Assembly (NCBI RefSeq): GCF_003945595.2
Contig: NW_024104773.1
Coordinates: 62,001 to 126,000, forward strand
DNA length: 64,000 nt
Reading direction: 5' to 3'
Source of the DNA: Pipra filicauda
Lineage: Eukaryota; Chordata; Aves; Passeriformes; Pipridae
Each line of letters begins with the position of its first letter. Within the stretch, counting starts at the first letter, position 1. This document shows, piece by piece, positions 61,931 through 64,000 of this stretch. The translations under genes and the position numbers were made by a program. The notes beneath the pieces were generated by a model. It was given only the letters and a program-made list of their open reading frames with translations, ran no database searches and was not told the origin of the DNA.

Positions 61931-64000
61931 AGAGACAAATGTCACCACAGGCCCGGGCATTATACAGTCCCACTCCTTCTTCACTGGCACACATGATCTT
62001 CATTCGAGTGGTGAATACCCAAGCACACTGTTTCCTGGTTATGCTGATCATCAGAGATTTCCCTTTTGTTTTAAATGGGGTGGTTTCCCTGACAAGTATA
62101 GGAATATATTAAGGAGAAACATGGTTTGGTTTTTGTTGGGGTTTTGGGGTTTTTTATGTATTTAATGCAGGAAGCCAATGTGAGCCTTTGAAGGGGATGT
62201 AGCAGACAAGTTCAGGACAGTTGAATTTTGTAGGGAAGATGCTGTGATCGTTGGTACAGATACTTTTGTTTTGAAAGAAGTGGGAGAGCCTGAACTGAGA
62301 AAGCCACAGAGGAAAGTAAAGACAGCTCTGCAAAGGTTGGACAAAGAGCTGCAGAGGGAGTTTCAAGGTGAATGGGCAAAGTTAAGAGGAACCTGAAGCT
62401 GGAGTCAAACATGTTCTACAGCGGGGGAGGCAGCAGCCAGAGTAGGGAGGAGCAAGAGCTGTGAGTACACACACACTGAGGTTAATGAGCCCTTCTCTTT
62501 TCTCAGATGCCAGCTCACTGCATAGCCCTTGGCAGGAGGAAGACACATGATCAGCCTTCCTTTTCACCTCTGCACGCATCATTTTTCCCATCTGCAACAT
62601 GACAGAAACGAATATTCCCCTATGGCTGAGATAGTGAATTTTTGATTGCTGGAGGATGCTACAGGAATGCAAAGTGGGTTGTTATGAACAAAGTGTGTGC
62701 CTTTATTTTATGGCTGACATCCTTTCCCTGGGAAAGGCAGAGGAGAGGGGACTGGATGAGATGTAGGACATAGAGCACAGCAGACCCATTTTCAAACCAG
62801 ACCAGTGCTGCCACACTGTACTGGCTGTTGACCCTCAGGAGAGTGTATCAGATGCCCAGGGACATGAAGGCGTAGCACCCTCCTTGCCCTTTCACTGGAG
62901 TGCCCCACTCCTGTAATCCTGTACTTCTTAAGGATCCTCCACTTGCCGAGGTTGATGGAGTACACACAGAGCTCGAAAAGAGGCATAATGGAGAGTTTGT
63001 AAATCAGGTGGAGAGGCAGAATATTTGTCTTTCTTGCTAGGAAATCCTTTCAGTGACTCCATAAAAGCAACAGGGAATGACCCTCTCCCAAAGCTCTGCA
63101 CCCAAGGGTGGCATTAAAGGGTTTGGTGCATCAGATACGTCTTTTGGCCTAGAGTAGACCCTGTGGTGTCCAACAGAAATAACAATCTGGGTAATTATAA
63201 TATTGTGTTTTATACTGTGGGAACATCAAAGAGACTGAGACAGATCATGGACACACTGTGCCCATTAAGGTTAAGACTCCTTAATGGACCACAAACTTAC
63301 AGTACCTTCTGAATATTAGGGCCCAGCATCTTCCCTCCTGGTCTGCAGTACTTCTAGAGTTTTCTGATCCCAGTACTTCAAATTTTTGAGTGTTCCTACC
63401 CATCCTCCTGCCTTCTGTGCACGTGGTGCCCCAACACCAGACCAGGGCTCTGTGGGGTGAAACCTCTGACCAGCTCTCAGCCTTTTGGGCTGCCCAAGTG
63501 TCTTTCAGAAGAGCAAAGGAACTGTACTTATTTGGATTTACATGGCATTAGGGACAGCTCTAGGTGCCTTTGGTATCTATGTAAAGCACAGATCAGACTG
63601 AGTGGAGCAGCCCTTGCAGTGAGGAAGTGGTTCAATCAGCAGCTCAAGTCTTAAGGGACATGTGGAGGGAGGTGGAGGAACCAGACCAAAACTCATCTTA
63701 CCGAAAGGTAAAAATCTGAATCAATAACTTTCCCTCCTTGCTCCCAGTCAATACGTGCCTCCTCAAAGATATCACCTGACATTATTGAGCTTCTTTTTCA
63801 AACTCTTCAGTGAATTCCCGACTTCTGCCTGACTCTTAACAGGAATCTCGGAGGTTTTCAGACGCAAGGGCTTTGCCTTACAGCAAGGAGTTTGCTCTGG
63901 ATGAGGAGCTAATTCCCTACAGCTCCTGCTGAAAAGGCACATCAGCAGCTCTCTTTCAGTGAGCAACCAAGCCGTGCTTCTGCTCCTGCCAAAAGGCTGC

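Larger units (their letters stand above)
39326..64000. other. Introns and/or spacer to the right edge, no certain exon
   Basis: Apart from the CR1 copies and small motifs listed here, I see no exon that I can support well. Weak exon-like stretches are discussed in the findings. Simple sequence is limited to A-runs (about 54159, 55038 and 57124), an AAAT run (56757-56777) and a G10 run near 60240. No CpG island marks a first exon, so if the minus-strand gene is long its promoter lies beyond 64,000. Confidence 0.4.

Overview
This is vertebrate nuclear DNA, almost certainly from a bird. The clearest sign is about eighteen fragments of the CR1 LINE family in both orientations, many ending in the CR1 3' octamer ATTCTATG. 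There is also an ERVL-like LTR, AT-rich CpG-depleted spacer sequence and very low gene density. Nothing looks bacterial: no operons, no tRNA or rRNA genes, no CRISPR array. Nearly all open frames are chance frames in spacer DNA or translations of CR1.

Layout. Bases 1-1,090 hold a CpG island interrupted by a long GA-rich purine tract. A near-perfect minus-strand splice donor sits at its left edge (exon end at 97). The simplest reading is the promoter and first exon of a gene running leftwards out of the window. Bases 1,100-25,070 are spacer with CR1 copies, one LTR near 2.5-3.2 kb, a 29-bp duplication and a TG microsatellite. The only convincing protein-coding sequence is the minus-strand terminal exon at 25,198-26,199: a 330-codon frame with a clear splice acceptor, a stop and overlapping AATAAA signals about 95 bases past the stop. 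I do not recognise the protein. It is hydrophilic and probably mostly disordered, with one long helix and a PKA-like RRQS site near the C-terminus.

From 26.2 kb to the right end the sequence reads as introns of that gene and/or spacer. Three stretches on the same strand (32,895-33,041; 34,705-34,941; 39,206-39,325) are open in one frame, have splice-like borders, are all multiples of three and all begin and end in phase 0. They therefore join in frame to each other and to the terminal exon. I offer them as a partial gene model of moderate confidence. Weaker exon-like stretches are kept in the findings.

The two genes inferred here would lie head to tail on the minus strand, the 3' end of one about 24 kb upstream of the promoter of the next. 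I found no exotic system. The items most worth checking are the unrecognised multi-exon gene, the CpG-island promoter, the LTR whose U3 matches an inverted copy just outside it, and a few compact regulatory-type motifs.
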